A program made the position numbers and the translations under genes. Of a DNA stretch of 14,966 nt, positions 7,391-14,753 are shown in pieces. The DNA is from an uncultured Clostridia bacterium (GTDB lineage: Bacteria > Bacillota > Clostridia > TANB77 > CAG-508). The first letter of the stretch is position 1. The number at the start of each line of letters is the position of its first letter. The DNA lies in contig CASAUJ010000033.1 of the NCBI GenBank assembly GCA_949118805.1, forward strand, positions 1 through 14,966. Direction: 5' to 3'. Below the pieces are notes generated by a model that was not told where the DNA came from, did no database searches, and saw nothing but the letters and a program-made list of their open reading frames with translations.

Positions 7391-8203
7391 ATGAAACTAA
7401 TTTCATGGAATGTCAATGGAATAAGAGCTTGTGTTAACAAAGGATTTGTTGAATTTTTTGAGCAAGCAAAAGCAGATATTTTTTGTATTCAAGAAACCAA
7501 ATGTCAACCAGATCAAATTCAATTGGAATTTGATGGATATAAGAGTTATTGGAATAGTGCAGAAAAGAAAGGGTATTCGGGAACCGCTGTTTTTACGAAA
7601 ATAGATCCGATCTCTGTCACATATGGAATAGGGATCGAAGAACATGACAAAGAGGGACGAATCATTACATTAGAGTTTGAGGATTTTTTCTTAGTAAACA
7701 ATTATACTCCAAATTCTAAAAGAGGATTGGAGAGATTAGCTTATCGACAAGTATGGGAAGATGAAATACGTGCATATTTATTGAAATTAAATCAAAAAAA
7801 ACCGATTATTATGTGTGGAGATTTAAATGTTGCACATCAAGAAATCGATTTAAAAAATCCAAAAAGCAATCGTGGAAATGCAGGATTTACAGACGAAGAA
7901 AGAGAAAAAATGACAAAATTATTAGAGGTAGGATTTACCGATAGTTTTCGTTTTCTTTATCCAAAAAAAGAAGAAGCTTATAGTTGGTGGTCTTATATGG
8001 GAAGAGCCAGAGAAAAGAACATAGGATGGAGAATCGATTACTTTATTGTATCAAATGACATACAAGAAAAGATTCAAGAAGCAAAGATTGATCCGGAAAT
8101 TATGGGGAGTGATCATTGTCCAGTTGAATTAGAATTAGAGGAATGGCTAAAGTGTGCCTGTCCCAATTTAGCCATTAGAGAAAATAGGGAGACAGAAAAA
8201 TAA
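7391..8203 (+). CDS. xth: Exodeoxyribonuclease III (AP endonuclease)
   Basis: This enzyme of the ExoIII/APE1 type cuts DNA at abasic sites and trims 3' ends in base excision repair. The 270-residue protein has the active-site set: Asn7 (WNVNGIRA), Glu35 (IQETK), Tyr105 (NNYTPNS), Asp144 and Asn146 (GDLNVAH), WRIDY at 213-217, and Asp241-His242 (GSDHCPVELEL). Family members usually end shortly after the SDHCP motif. Here about 20 further residues (EEWLKCACPNLAIRENRETEK) follow, and their DNA includes a 10-bp perfect inverted repeat (8142-8176), so the tail may come from a later insertion. GGAGG lies 12 bases and AAGGA 7 bases before ATG. The AI-2E family gene follows at 22 bp, so the two are probably cotranscribed. 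Confidence 0.96.
   Translation: MKLISWNVNGIRACVNKGFVEFFEQAKADIFCIQETKCQPDQIQLEFDGYKSYWNSAEKKGYSGTAVFTKIDPISVTYGIGIEEHDKEGRIITLEFEDFFLVNNYTPNSKRGLERLAYRQVWEDEIRAYLLKLNQKKPIIMCGDLNVAHQEIDLKNPKSNRGNAGFTDEEREKMTKLLEVGFTDSFRFLYPKKEEAYSWWSYMGRAREKNIGWRIDYFIVSNDIQEKIQEAKIDPEIMGSDHCPVELELEEWLKCACPNLAIRENRETEK
8142..8176. repeat. 10-bp inverted repeat with GTGTGCCTGTCCC loop
   Basis: AATGGCTAAA (8142-8151) and TTTAGCCATT (8167-8176) are perfect inverted copies around a 15-nt loop containing GTGTGCCTGTCCC. The loop is richer in G and C than its surroundings. It lies inside the last codons of xth. The GTGCCTGTCCC core resembles, from memory, repeated extragenic palindromes seen in many bacterial genomes. 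No second copy was seen in this window. Confidence 0.5.
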
Positions 8204-8225
8204 AAGAAAAGAGAGGAAAGAAAAA

Positions 8226-9356
8226 ATGGATGAAATGAAGAATCATGGGAAAAAGTGGCTATATTGGTTTGCATTAGCAGTAGCAATAATTATTGTATAT
8301 AAAGCATTTGATAATTTGGGGGAAGTTATGGGAGTGATTGCTAAATTTTTTGAGATTATAACTCCATTTCTAGTAGGAATTTTTATTAGTTACTTATTTT
8401 ATATGCCATGTAAAAAAATAGAAGAGGTCTATAAAAAATCAAAAAGTAAATGGATGACAAAAAAAGCAAGAGCGCTTAGTATTTTAACAGTATATATTAT
8501 TGTATTACTATTATTAGTAATTCTAGTTAATTTTATATTACCAGTTGTATTAGAGAGTATAACAGATTTAATTAATAATATACAAAATTATTATGAAATC
8601 GCAATGGATAAATATAATCATTTGCCAGAAGATAACTTATTAAAAAGTGATGTGGTAAAAGATGCGATACAGAATATCCAAAACTTAGATATCAAACAAT
8701 ATTTTCAACTAGAAAAAATATTTGAATATGTTATGAATGCAATTGATGCCGTTACTGGAATTTTTGATATATTTGTGGCAGTTATTGTATCTGTATATAT
8801 TTTAGCAGAAAGAGTAGAAATCTTAAATTCCATTAAAAAACTGGCAGGAGCTGTGTTAAAAGAAAAAACTTATAAAAATTTAGATAAATATTTCAATAAT
8901 TCAAATGAAATTTTCTTCAAATTTATTGCGAGTCAATTTTTAGATGCTATTATTGTAGGGATCATGACAACCATTGCAATGAGCATAATGGGAATTAAAT
9001 TTGCACCATTATTAGGATTTTTAATTGGATTATTTAATATGATTCCATACATAGGAGCAATTATTGCGGTTGCTATTACAGCTGTTATTACATTAATAAC
9101 AGGTGGTATTTCACAAACCATTTGGATGTTGATTGTAGTCATCGTTTTACAACAAATTGATGCTAATGTGATCAATCCGAAAATTATTGGGCAGTCTTTA
9201 AAAATTAGTCCATTATTAGTGATTTTTGCAATTACAGTAGGTGGTGCTTATTTTGGAATAGTAGGAATGTTTTTAGCGGTTCCAGTTATTGCTGTGATTC
9301 GAATTTTAATAGAAGATTATATCCATTATAAAGTAGCGATAGGAAAAAATGATTAG
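8226..9356 (+). CDS. AI-2E family transporter (putative membrane permease)
   Basis: This 376-residue integral membrane protein belongs to the family containing TqsA, PerM and YtvI. It has N-terminal membrane helices (about 12-27, 40-60, 85-108), a soluble helical middle (about 110-170), and a C-terminal bundle (about 178-195, 240-258, 262-292, 296-310, 328-362). Family hallmarks are IGLFNMIPYIG (267-277), QQIDANVINPKIIG (309-322) and GIVGMFLAVPV (344-354). Members have been linked to autoinducer-2 export, Na+/H+ exchange or unknown substrates, so the real substrate cannot be read from the sequence. GAGGAAAG lies before the ATG. It follows xth by 22 bp and has no clear terminator. Confidence 0.93.
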   Translation: MDEMKNHGKKWLYWFALAVAIIIVYKAFDNLGEVMGVIAKFFEIITPFLVGIFISYLFYMPCKKIEEVYKKSKSKWMTKKARALSILTVYIIVLLLLVILVNFILPVVLESITDLINNIQNYYEIAMDKYNHLPEDNLLKSDVVKDAIQNIQNLDIKQYFQLEKIFEYVMNAIDAVTGIFDIFVAVIVSVYILAERVEILNSIKKLAGAVLKEKTYKNLDKYFNNSNEIFFKFIASQFLDAIIVGIMTTIAMSIMGIKFAPLLGFLIGLFNMIPYIGAIIAVAITAVITLITGGISQTIWMLIVVIVLQQIDANVINPKIIGQSLKISPLLVIFAITVGGAYFGIVGMFLAVPVIAVIRILIEDYIHYKVAIGKND

Positions 9357-9365
9357 GAAGCAAAT

Positions 9366-9394
9366 TTGCTATTTTATGTAAAATGAAGTATAAT
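9366..9394 (+). promoter_or_regulatory. Promoter for the small membrane-anchored protein
   Basis: TTGCTA (9366-9371), a 17-bp spacer and TATAAT (9389-9394) are present. The predicted start near 9401 yields a 5' leader of about 74 nt before the ATG at 9475, long enough to contain the pairing described at 9418-9467. Confidence 0.6.
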
Positions 9395-9417
9395 AGAAAT
9401 ATACAAAGAAACAGGAG

Positions 9418-9467
9418 TCCTTATAGTTTAACCAAAAGGCTCGAGACAAGAACAAATTATATAAGGA
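9418..9467 (+). promoter_or_regulatory. Leader pairing that can hide the ribosome binding site
   Basis: TCCTTATA (9418-9425) is exactly complementary to TATAAGGA (9460-9467), which overlaps the Shine-Dalgarno sequence TAAGGAGG (9462-9469). The 34-nt interior includes CTCGAG and has weak pairing of its own (GTT with AAC). Such a stem could control translation by temperature, ligand or a protein. It could also be chance, and no known riboswitch family is recognised. Confidence 0.4.
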
Positions 9468-9474
9468 GGTTTTT

Positions 9475-9804
9475 ATGAAAAAAGAACATTTAAGGAATCT
9501 GATGCTGATGGGAGTATTTACTTTTATCTTGATGCCATTGGCACTCATACTGATGAATCAGTATGTAGAAAAGAGACAGCGGGAAGAAGTGAAGGCTGCT
9601 TATGAAGTGGGCGTCAGAATGGCAGATTCCAAGTGGCTGTATAGGGAGGGGAAGCTGAATTTAGAAGAATTAAACCAAATAAATGATGCTACCCGAAGCT
9701 TACCTTATGAAGAGTTAGAACAGCTATTGGGAGAACTTTTAGAGGGAAAAGAAAAAGAATACCTCAAAGAAAAAAGCATGATGGAGTCTAATTCTATCCA
9801 ATAA
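9475..9804 (+). CDS. Small membrane-anchored protein, 109 aa, unknown function
   Basis: I do not recognise this protein. It has a basic start (MKKEHLRN), one membrane helix (about residues 9-28, LMLMGVFTFILMPLALILMN), and then a charged, probably helical domain ending in Glu/Lys-rich sequence. It has an excellent ribosome binding site (TAAGGAGG, 5 bases before ATG), its own promoter and a strong terminator, so it is a real gene. Codon and base use differ from the neighbours. The first 180 bases are about 43% GC and use CTG, AAG, GGC and GTC, whereas a sampled 60-base stretch of the preceding gene is about 27%. This may mean recent transfer or special codon selection. Confidence 0.8.
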   Translation: MKKEHLRNLMLMGVFTFILMPLALILMNQYVEKRQREEVKAAYEVGVRMADSKWLYREGKLNLEELNQINDATRSLPYEELEQLLGELLEGKEKEYLKEKSMMESNSIQ

Positions 9805-9826
9805 GAGCCAACAAATTGTATGTTCT

Positions 9827-9865
9827 AAAAAATAGGAGAGATCTAAAAAATCTCTCCTATTTTTT
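9827..9865. terminator. Bidirectional 16-bp intrinsic terminator
   Basis: AAAAAATAGGAGAGAT (9827-9842) and its exact complement (9850-9865) flank a 7-nt loop. The A-run on one side and the T-run on the other allow termination of both the plus-strand small gene ending at 9804 and the minus-strand gene ending at 9869. It is the strongest hairpin in the window. Confidence 0.92.
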
Positions 9866-9868
9866 GAT

Positions 9869-10369
9869 TTATCCTCTTTGTAGTAGATATTGAATTCCAC
9901 CATTAGCAGCAGCAGTCAAACCAAGAACAATAAAACCAGCTGTGACAACTCCTAAAACAATAGGAGGAATTGCTTTTTTGGGTGGAAGATCTAAAAAGTT
10001 AGCAATTAAAGAACCAACCCAAGCACCTGTACCAGGTAATGGGATTGCAACGAATAGAAATAATCCAATTGCTGTAAAGTTTTGTAACTTCTCACTTTCT
10101 GCAATTTTCTGAGTAGCTCGATTAGAAGCCCAATCAATTACTACTTTAAATGGTTTCCATCTTCCAAAAAAATCAAATAAAGGTCGAATATATTTTACAA
10201 TAAAATATATGGGAATGATATTTCCAATAAAACTACAAATAAAAGATTCGATATAATTTAAATGAAAAGTAAAAACACCAATAGGAATGGCTCCTCTTAA
10301 CTCAATAATTGGGATCATACCAACAATTCCTGTTAAGATATATTTCAAAATAATGGGTAAACTTGCCAT
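9869..10369 (-). CDS. Small multidrug export-like membrane protein (COG2426 type)
   Basis: The 166-residue hydrophobic protein has about four to five membrane segments and the family signatures ELRGAIPIG (residues 23-31) and AIPLPGTGAWVGSLIA (108-123). These two similar pieces recall the inverted half-motifs of DedA-like membrane proteins. The family name 'small multidrug export' is historical. Transport of drugs by this protein is not shown, and the substrate is unknown. An AGAGGATG site lies before the ATG, and a promoter is seen upstream. The gene is transcribed divergently from rpoB and shares the bidirectional terminator with its convergent neighbour. Confidence 0.9.
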   Translation of the reverse strand: MASLPIILKYILTGIVGMIPIIELRGAIPIGVFTFHLNYIESFICSFIGNIIPIYFIVKYIRPLFDFFGRWKPFKVVIDWASNRATQKIAESEKLQNFTAIGLFLFVAIPLPGTGAWVGSLIANFLDLPPKKAIPPIVLGVVTAGFIVLGLTAAANGGIQYLLQRG

Positions 10370-10404
10370 TTTTTTTCATCCTCTCTAATAAAAATTCTTT
10401 TTGC

Positions 10405-10433
10405 ATTGTACTACAAAAAAAATAAATTGTCTA
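10405..10433 (-). promoter_or_regulatory. Promoter for the multidrug-export-like gene
   Basis: On the minus strand TAGACA (10433-10428), a 17-bp spacer and TACAAT (10410-10405) are present. The start would fall near 10398, about 30 nt before the ATG. The match is fair. Confidence 0.45.
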
Positions 10434-10474
10434 GTATAGATTTAAGAAAGGTATCAAAAAAATCCTTCAAACCA

Positions 10475-10504
10475 TTGACATCCGTAAGAAAAATGTGGTA
10501 AAAT
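10475..10504 (+). promoter_or_regulatory. Promoter for rpoB
   Basis: TTGACA (10475-10480, consensus), an 18-bp spacer and TAAAAT (10499-10504) are present, with TG one base before the -10. Transcription from near 10511 would give a leader of about 190 nt. It shows that rpoB can be transcribed independently of any ribosomal-protein genes. Confidence 0.65.
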
Positions 10505-10540
10505 ATAGATTGATTTTTATTCAAATTTGTTAAAAATTAG

Positions 10541-10647
10541 AAAAAGAGGAATCAAATGCAAGTGCCCCTAAGGAAAAACGATTTGGAACAAGCAGGCAAA
10601 TCGAGAGAAATTAGATTTGTAACTTGCCTTTGAGAAGGACTTTTTTT
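10541..10647 (+). promoter_or_regulatory. rpoB leader: alternative stems and U-tract, attenuator-like
   Basis: The leader contains GCAAGT (10558-10563) pairing ACTTGC (10622-10627), and CGATTTG (10579-10585) pairing CAAATCG (10597-10603). The CAAATC arm can instead pair GATTTG at 10614-10619. AAGT (10560-10563) can instead pair ACTT at 10639-10642, extended by CCT/AGG. A small stem CCTT-TGAG-AAGG (10627-10638) ends just before seven T (10641-10647). Mutually exclusive stems ending in a T-run are the plan of a transcription attenuator. It does not match any riboswitch or T-box core that I can recall. The ligand or effector is unknown. Confidence 0.55.
10556..10633 (+). CDS. Possible 25-codon leader peptide upstream of rpoB
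   Basis: ATG at 10556 is preceded at 5 bases by AGAGGA and opens 25 codons (starting MQVPLRKND, ending REIRFVTCL). It stops at TGA 10631-10633, exactly in the loop of the CCTT/AAGG hairpin before the T-run. A ribosome translating it would disrupt the alternative leader stems, as in translation-coupled attenuation. Against it, several codons (CCC, AGG, TCG) are uncommon in this window, so the bases may be kept for RNA structure rather than for protein. Translation is unproven. Confidence 0.35.
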   Translation: MQVPLRKNDLEQAGKSREIRFVTCL

Positions 10648-10698
10648 AATTCTATAAAATTTAATTTCTGCTTAATATTTATTTGAGGAGTGATTTTT

Positions 10699-13600
10699 TT
10701 GAAAATCAAAGAAGTAAATTACGAGAAAGCTTCTCGTAAAGATTTCGCAAAAGTTGGCGACTATATCGAAATGCCTAACCTAATCAAAGTGCAAAGAGAC
10801 TCTTATGACTGGTTTATCGAAGAAGGATTAGGAGAAGTATTAAAAGATATCTCACCAATTGAAGACTACTCAGGAAATTTAGTTCTTGAATTTTTCGATT
10901 ATTACATGGAAGACAAAACAAAATACACAGTAGAAGAAGCAAAAGAAAGAGATGCTACTTATTCTTCTAGGCTACATGTAAAAGTAAGATTAATCAATCG
11001 TGAAACAGGTGAAATCAAAGAACAAGAAATTTATTTAGGAGATTTTCCATTAATGACAAATAGTGGAACTTTTGTTATCAATGGAGCAGAAAGAGTAGTA
11101 GTTAGCCAATTAGTTCGTTCACCAGGTTGTTATTATGGAGAGGAATTTGATACCAAAACAGGAAAAAGAACTTATAACTCTACTATTATGCCACTTCGTG
11201 GAGCATGGTTAGAATACGAAACCGATGGAAATGATATTTTTTATGTTCGTGTGGATCGAACTAGAAAAGTACCAGTTACTACTTTATTAAGAGCAATTGG
11301 GCTAGCAACAGATCAACAAATTAGAGACTTATTTGGGGACGAAGAGATGATCCAAGCAACCCTTGCAAAAGATACGGTGAAAGACCAAGAGGAAGCATTG
11401 ATTGAAGTATACAAAAAATTAAGACCAGGAGAGCTTCCAACCGTAGATGCAGCAAAGAACTTATTTAATGGTTTATTCTATGACAATAAAAGATATGATT
11501 TAGCCAAAGTAGGAAGATATAAATTCAATCAAAAATTAGGATTAGCAGGAAGAATCAAAGACAAAGTAGCAGCAGAAAATATCGTTGATAATGAAACAGG
11601 GGAAGTATTGGTACAAGCAGGAGAAATCATTTCAGAAGAAAGAGCAGAAGAAATTCAAAATGCAGGAATCAATATGGTTGATATTATATTGGGAGAAAGA
11701 AAAATAAGAATTATAGGAAATAGTACAGTTAATATCCATAAAGTATTACCAAACGTTGATTTAAGTAAATTACATTTTAGAGAATATGTGAATTATAATG
11801 TGTTAAAAAATATCATAGATCATACAGATCCAAAAGATTTCGCAAAAATAATTGCAGAAAGACAAGAAGAATTAGTAGCAAAGCATATTACAACAGAGGA
11901 TATGATTGCTTCTATCAATTATTTATTAAATTTATCCCATGGATTAGGAAAACCAGATGATATCGATCACTTAGCAAACCGTAGAATTCGTCAAGTAGGA
12001 GAATTATTACAAAATCAATTCCGCATTGGTTTAACTAGATTAGAAAGAGTAGTTCGTGAAAGAATGACCATTCAAGATTTAGATGTAGTAACTCCACAAA
12101 CTTTAATTAATACGAAACCAATTACATCTGCCATTCGAGAATTCTTTGGAAGTTCACAATTATCCCAATTTATGGATCAAACCAACCCATTGTCTGAGTT
12201 GACCCATAAGAGAAGAATATCTGCTTTGGGACCAGGTGGATTAACAAGAGAAAGAGCAGGCTTTGAAGTACGTGATGTTCATTATACTCACTATGGTAGA
12301 TTATGTCCAATCGAATCACCAGAAGGACCAAATATTGGACTTATTTCAGCCCTTTCTTCTTTTGCTAGTATTAATGAATATGGGTTTATTGAAACACCTT
12401 ATCGTAAAATAGATCCAGAAACACATAAATTAACAGATATAGTAGAATATATGAGTGCAGATGTAGAAGATAATTATATTATTGCACAAGCATCTGAACC
12501 AGTTGATAAAAATGGAAAATTCCAAGAAGAAAGAATCAGGGTAAGATTTAAAAATGAAGTCATTGAAGTAGATCGTGACAAAGTACAATATGTAGATGTT
12601 TCACCAAAACAATTAGTATCCATCGCTGCTGCTATGATCCCATTCTTAGAGCATGATGATGCTAAAAGAGCATTAATGGGAGCTAACATGCAACGTCAAG
12701 CAGTGCCTCTTATGATTACAGAAAGTCCAATTGTAGGAACAGGAATTGAATATCGAGCAGCAAAAGATTCTGGAATTTTAGTATTAGCAGAAGAAGATGG
12801 TGTGATAGAGAAAGTAACTGGTGATAGTATAACGGTAAAATATGATAGTAAAAAGACAATAAATCACAAACTTCGTAAATTTAAAAGAACCAATGGCGGA
12901 ACATGTATTAATCAAAAACCAATTGTAAAAGTAGGAGAAAAAGTTAAAAAAGGTGATGTAATAGCAGATGGACCATCTACCAATAAAGGGGAAATGGCAT
13001 TAGGAAAAAATGTTTTAGTGGCTTTTTCAACCTGGGAAGGATACAACTACGAAGACGCGATTTTAATTAATGAAAAATTAGTCAAAGAAGATGTATTTAC
13101 TTCGATTCATATTGAAGAATATGACTGCGAATGTCGTGATACGAAATTGGGAGCAGAAGAAATCACACGAGATATACCAAACATTGGGGATGATTCGTTA
13201 AAAGATTTAGATGAAAATGGAATCATTCGAATTGGAGCAGAAGTAAGACCAGGAGACATTTTAGTAGGAAAAGTTACCCCAAAAGGAGAAACGGAATTAA
13301 CTGCTGAAGAAAGACTATTAAGAGCTATTTTTGGAGAAAAAGCAAGAGAAGTAAGAGATACTTCTTTAAGAGTACCACATGGAGAAGCAGGAACGATTGT
13401 AGATGTTAAAATCTTTACAAGAGATAATTCTGATGAATTGGGACCAGGAGTGAATCAAATCATTCGTTGTTACATAGCAACCAAAAGAAAAATTTCAGTA
13501 GGAGATAAAATGGCAGGAAGGCATGGTAATAAAGGTGTTATTTCAAGAGTTTTACCAGAAGAAGATATGCCATTTATGCCAGATGGTACCCCAATTGATA

Positions 13601-14463
13601 TCTTATTAAATCCACTTGGAGTTCCTTCTCGTATGAACTTAGGTCAAGTTTTAGAAGTACACTTAGGAGGAGCTGCTAAGGCATTAGGATGGAAGATTGC
13701 TACACCAGTATTCGATGGAGCAGATGAAGAAGATGTCAAAAAATTATTAGCAGAAGCAGGTATGAGTGAAGATGGAAAAACGATTTTATATGATGGTAGA
13801 ACAGGGGATCCATTTGATAAACCAATCACAGTTGGTGTGATGTATATGTTGAAACTACACCATTTAGTAGATGATAAAATTCATGCTCGTTCAACAGGAC
13901 CTTATTCTTTGGTTACACAACAGCCACTAGGAGGAAAAGCACAATTTGGAGGACAACGTTTTGGAGAAATGGAAGTTTGGGCATTAGAAGCTTATGGAGC
14001 ATCTTATACTTTACAAGAGATGTTAACTGTGAAGTCAGATGATATAGTAGGAAGAGTAAAAACTTATGAAGCAATTGTAAAAGGAGAAAATGTACCAGAA
14101 CCAGGAGTACCAGAAAGCTTTAAAGTTCTTGTAAAAGAATTACAGTCACTAGGATTAGATGTTCGTCTATATTCAGAAGATAATCAAGAATTAGAACTGA
14201 AAGAAAACATTGAAGAAGGAATCGAATATGATCCAGAAAAAGAAAAGAAACTATTATCAGAAGATGAAATTTTAGCAGATGGAGATTTAGATGGTTATAG
14301 TGAAGAAACAGAAGAGGATATTTTATTAGAAGACGAAATGGTTGACTTAGAAGAAGAGAGTGATGAACTTTTTGAAGAACTTGGAGATGAAGAAGACGAA
14401 TTATTATTTGACAATGACTTAGCAGAGGATAACCTAGATAATGATGAAGATCTTATAGAATAA
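10699..14463 (+). CDS. rpoB: DNA-directed RNA polymerase beta subunit
   Basis: RpoB forms half of the RNA polymerase active centre. All main regions are present over 1254 residues. The rifampicin-site region (about 482-515, FFGSSQLSQFMDQTNPLSEL onward) has the sensitive-type residues Asp493, His503 and Ser508, matching E. coli Asp516, His526 and Ser531. GDKMAGRHGNKG (935-946) carries the two active-site lysines Lys937 and Lys945. The C-terminal clamp region includes GGKAQFGGQRFGEMEVWALEA. The last 95 residues form an acidic tail, about half Asp/Glu. The frame can be opened at GTG 10690, but that codon overlaps the Shine-Dalgarno GAGGAG (10685-10690). TTG at 10699, 8 bases after it, is the better start (MKIKEVNYEK). 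Confidence 0.98.
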   Translation: MKIKEVNYEKASRKDFAKVGDYIEMPNLIKVQRDSYDWFIEEGLGEVLKDISPIEDYSGNLVLEFFDYYMEDKTKYTVEEAKERDATYSSRLHVKVRLINRETGEIKEQEIYLGDFPLMTNSGTFVINGAERVVVSQLVRSPGCYYGEEFDTKTGKRTYNSTIMPLRGAWLEYETDGNDIFYVRVDRTRKVPVTTLLRAIGLATDQQIRDLFGDEEMIQATLAKDTVKDQEEALIEVYKKLRPGELPTVDAAKNLFNGLFYDNKRYDLAKVGRYKFNQKLGLAGRIKDKVAAENIVDNETGEVLVQAGEIISEERAEEIQNAGINMVDIILGERKIRIIGNSTVNIHKVLPNVDLSKLHFREYVNYNVLKNIIDHTDPKDFAKIIAERQEELVAKHITTEDMIASINYLLNLSHGLGKPDDIDHLANRRIRQVGELLQNQFRIGLTRLERVVRERMTIQDLDVVTPQTLINTKPITSAIREFFGSSQLSQFMDQTNPLSELTHKRRISALGPGGLTRERAGFEVRDVHYTHYGRLCPIESPEGPNIGLISALSSFASINEYGFIETPYRKIDPETHKLTDIVEYMSADVEDNYIIAQASEPVDKNGKFQEERIRVRFKNEVIEVDRDKVQYVDVSPKQLVSIAAAMIPFLEHDDAKRALMGANMQRQAVPLMITESPIVGTGIEYRAAKDSGILVLAEEDGVIEKVTGDSITVKYDSKKTINHKLRKFKRTNGGTCINQKPIVKVGEKVKKGDVIADGPSTNKGEMALGKNVLVAFSTWEGYNYEDAILINEKLVKEDVFTSIHIEEYDCECRDTKLGAEEITRDIPNIGDDSLKDLDENGIIRIGAEVRPGDILVGKVTPKGETELTAEERLLRAIFGEKAREVRDTSLRVPHGEAGTIVDVKIFTRDNSDELGPGVNQIIRCYIATKRKISVGDKMAGRHGNKGVISRVLPEEDMPFMPDGTPIDILLNPLGVPSRMNLGQVLEVHLGGAAKALGWKIATPVFDGADEEDVKKLLAEAGMSEDGKTILYDGRTGDPFDKPITVGVMYMLKLHHLVDDKIHARSTGPYSLVTQQPLGGKAQFGGQRFGEMEVWALEAYGASYTLQEMLTVKSDDIVGRVKTYEAIVKGENVPEPGVPESFKVLVKELQSLGLDVRLYSEDNQELELKENIEEGIEYDPEKEKKLLSEDEILADGDLDGYSEETEEDILLEDEMVDLEEESDELFEELGDEEDELLFDNDLAEDNLDNDEDLIE

Positions 14464-14492
14464 GAGAAAACTTTATAAAAAGGATGTAGAAA

Positions 14493-14753
14493 ATGGAAGA
14501 TAAAAGTTTTAAGAGGAATTTACAAGATAAAAATGCTGAAAAACTACAAAAAAAGTTAGCCGAAGAAGCGATGATAGGAAAGATATTTTCAGCAATTAGC
14601 AAATTAAATTTGAAGAACCAAGAAAAAGGACCTAAATTAGAAGAGATAGTAGAAAAAGTGGCTTGTCAATATCAAATTTCAGATACGTCTAAATTTAAAA
14701 AAAGCATGAGAAAGAAATTATTGTCAGGAAACTATATTTATCGGATTAGATAA
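14493..14753 (+). CDS. N-terminal part of a helix-rich, winged-helix-like protein (probably frameshifted)
   Basis: I do not recognise the family. The 86-residue frame starts 29 bp after rpoB with AAGGA 8 bases before ATG, so it is in the rpoB transcript. It begins with a charged helix (MEDKSFKRNLQDKNAEKLQKK, named by its ends). It continues with KLEEIVEKVACQYQISDTSKFKKSMRKKLL, seen here as two helices and a turn like a helix-turn-helix, and ends at a TAA (14751-14753) right where a beta wing (GNYIYR...) would form. Coding-like sequence continues without a break in the next frame (from about 14746), so the stop is probably due to a one-base shift rather than the true end. Confidence 0.6.
   Translation: MEDKSFKRNLQDKNAEKLQKKLAEEAMIGKIFSAISKLNLKNQEKGPKLEEIVEKVACQYQISDTSKFKKSMRKKLLSGNYIYRIR

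Noticed and set aside
9357..9372. AGCAAATTTGCT as a terminator of the AI-2E family gene
   Set aside because: The palindrome leaves only about three pairs once a loop is allowed, and it overlaps the -35 of the next promoter.
10541..10647. T-box, common riboswitch or L10 leader before rpoB
   Set aside because: The T-box AGGGTGG core and the conserved riboswitch cores that I know are absent, and the L10-type site is not recognisable. A covariance search would be needed to exclude a diverged form.
14689..14709. The A7 run as the site of the frameshift in the gene after rpoB
   Set aside because: The +1 frame has a TGA at 14707-14709, so the shift must lie downstream of that point and the A7 run cannot be its site.
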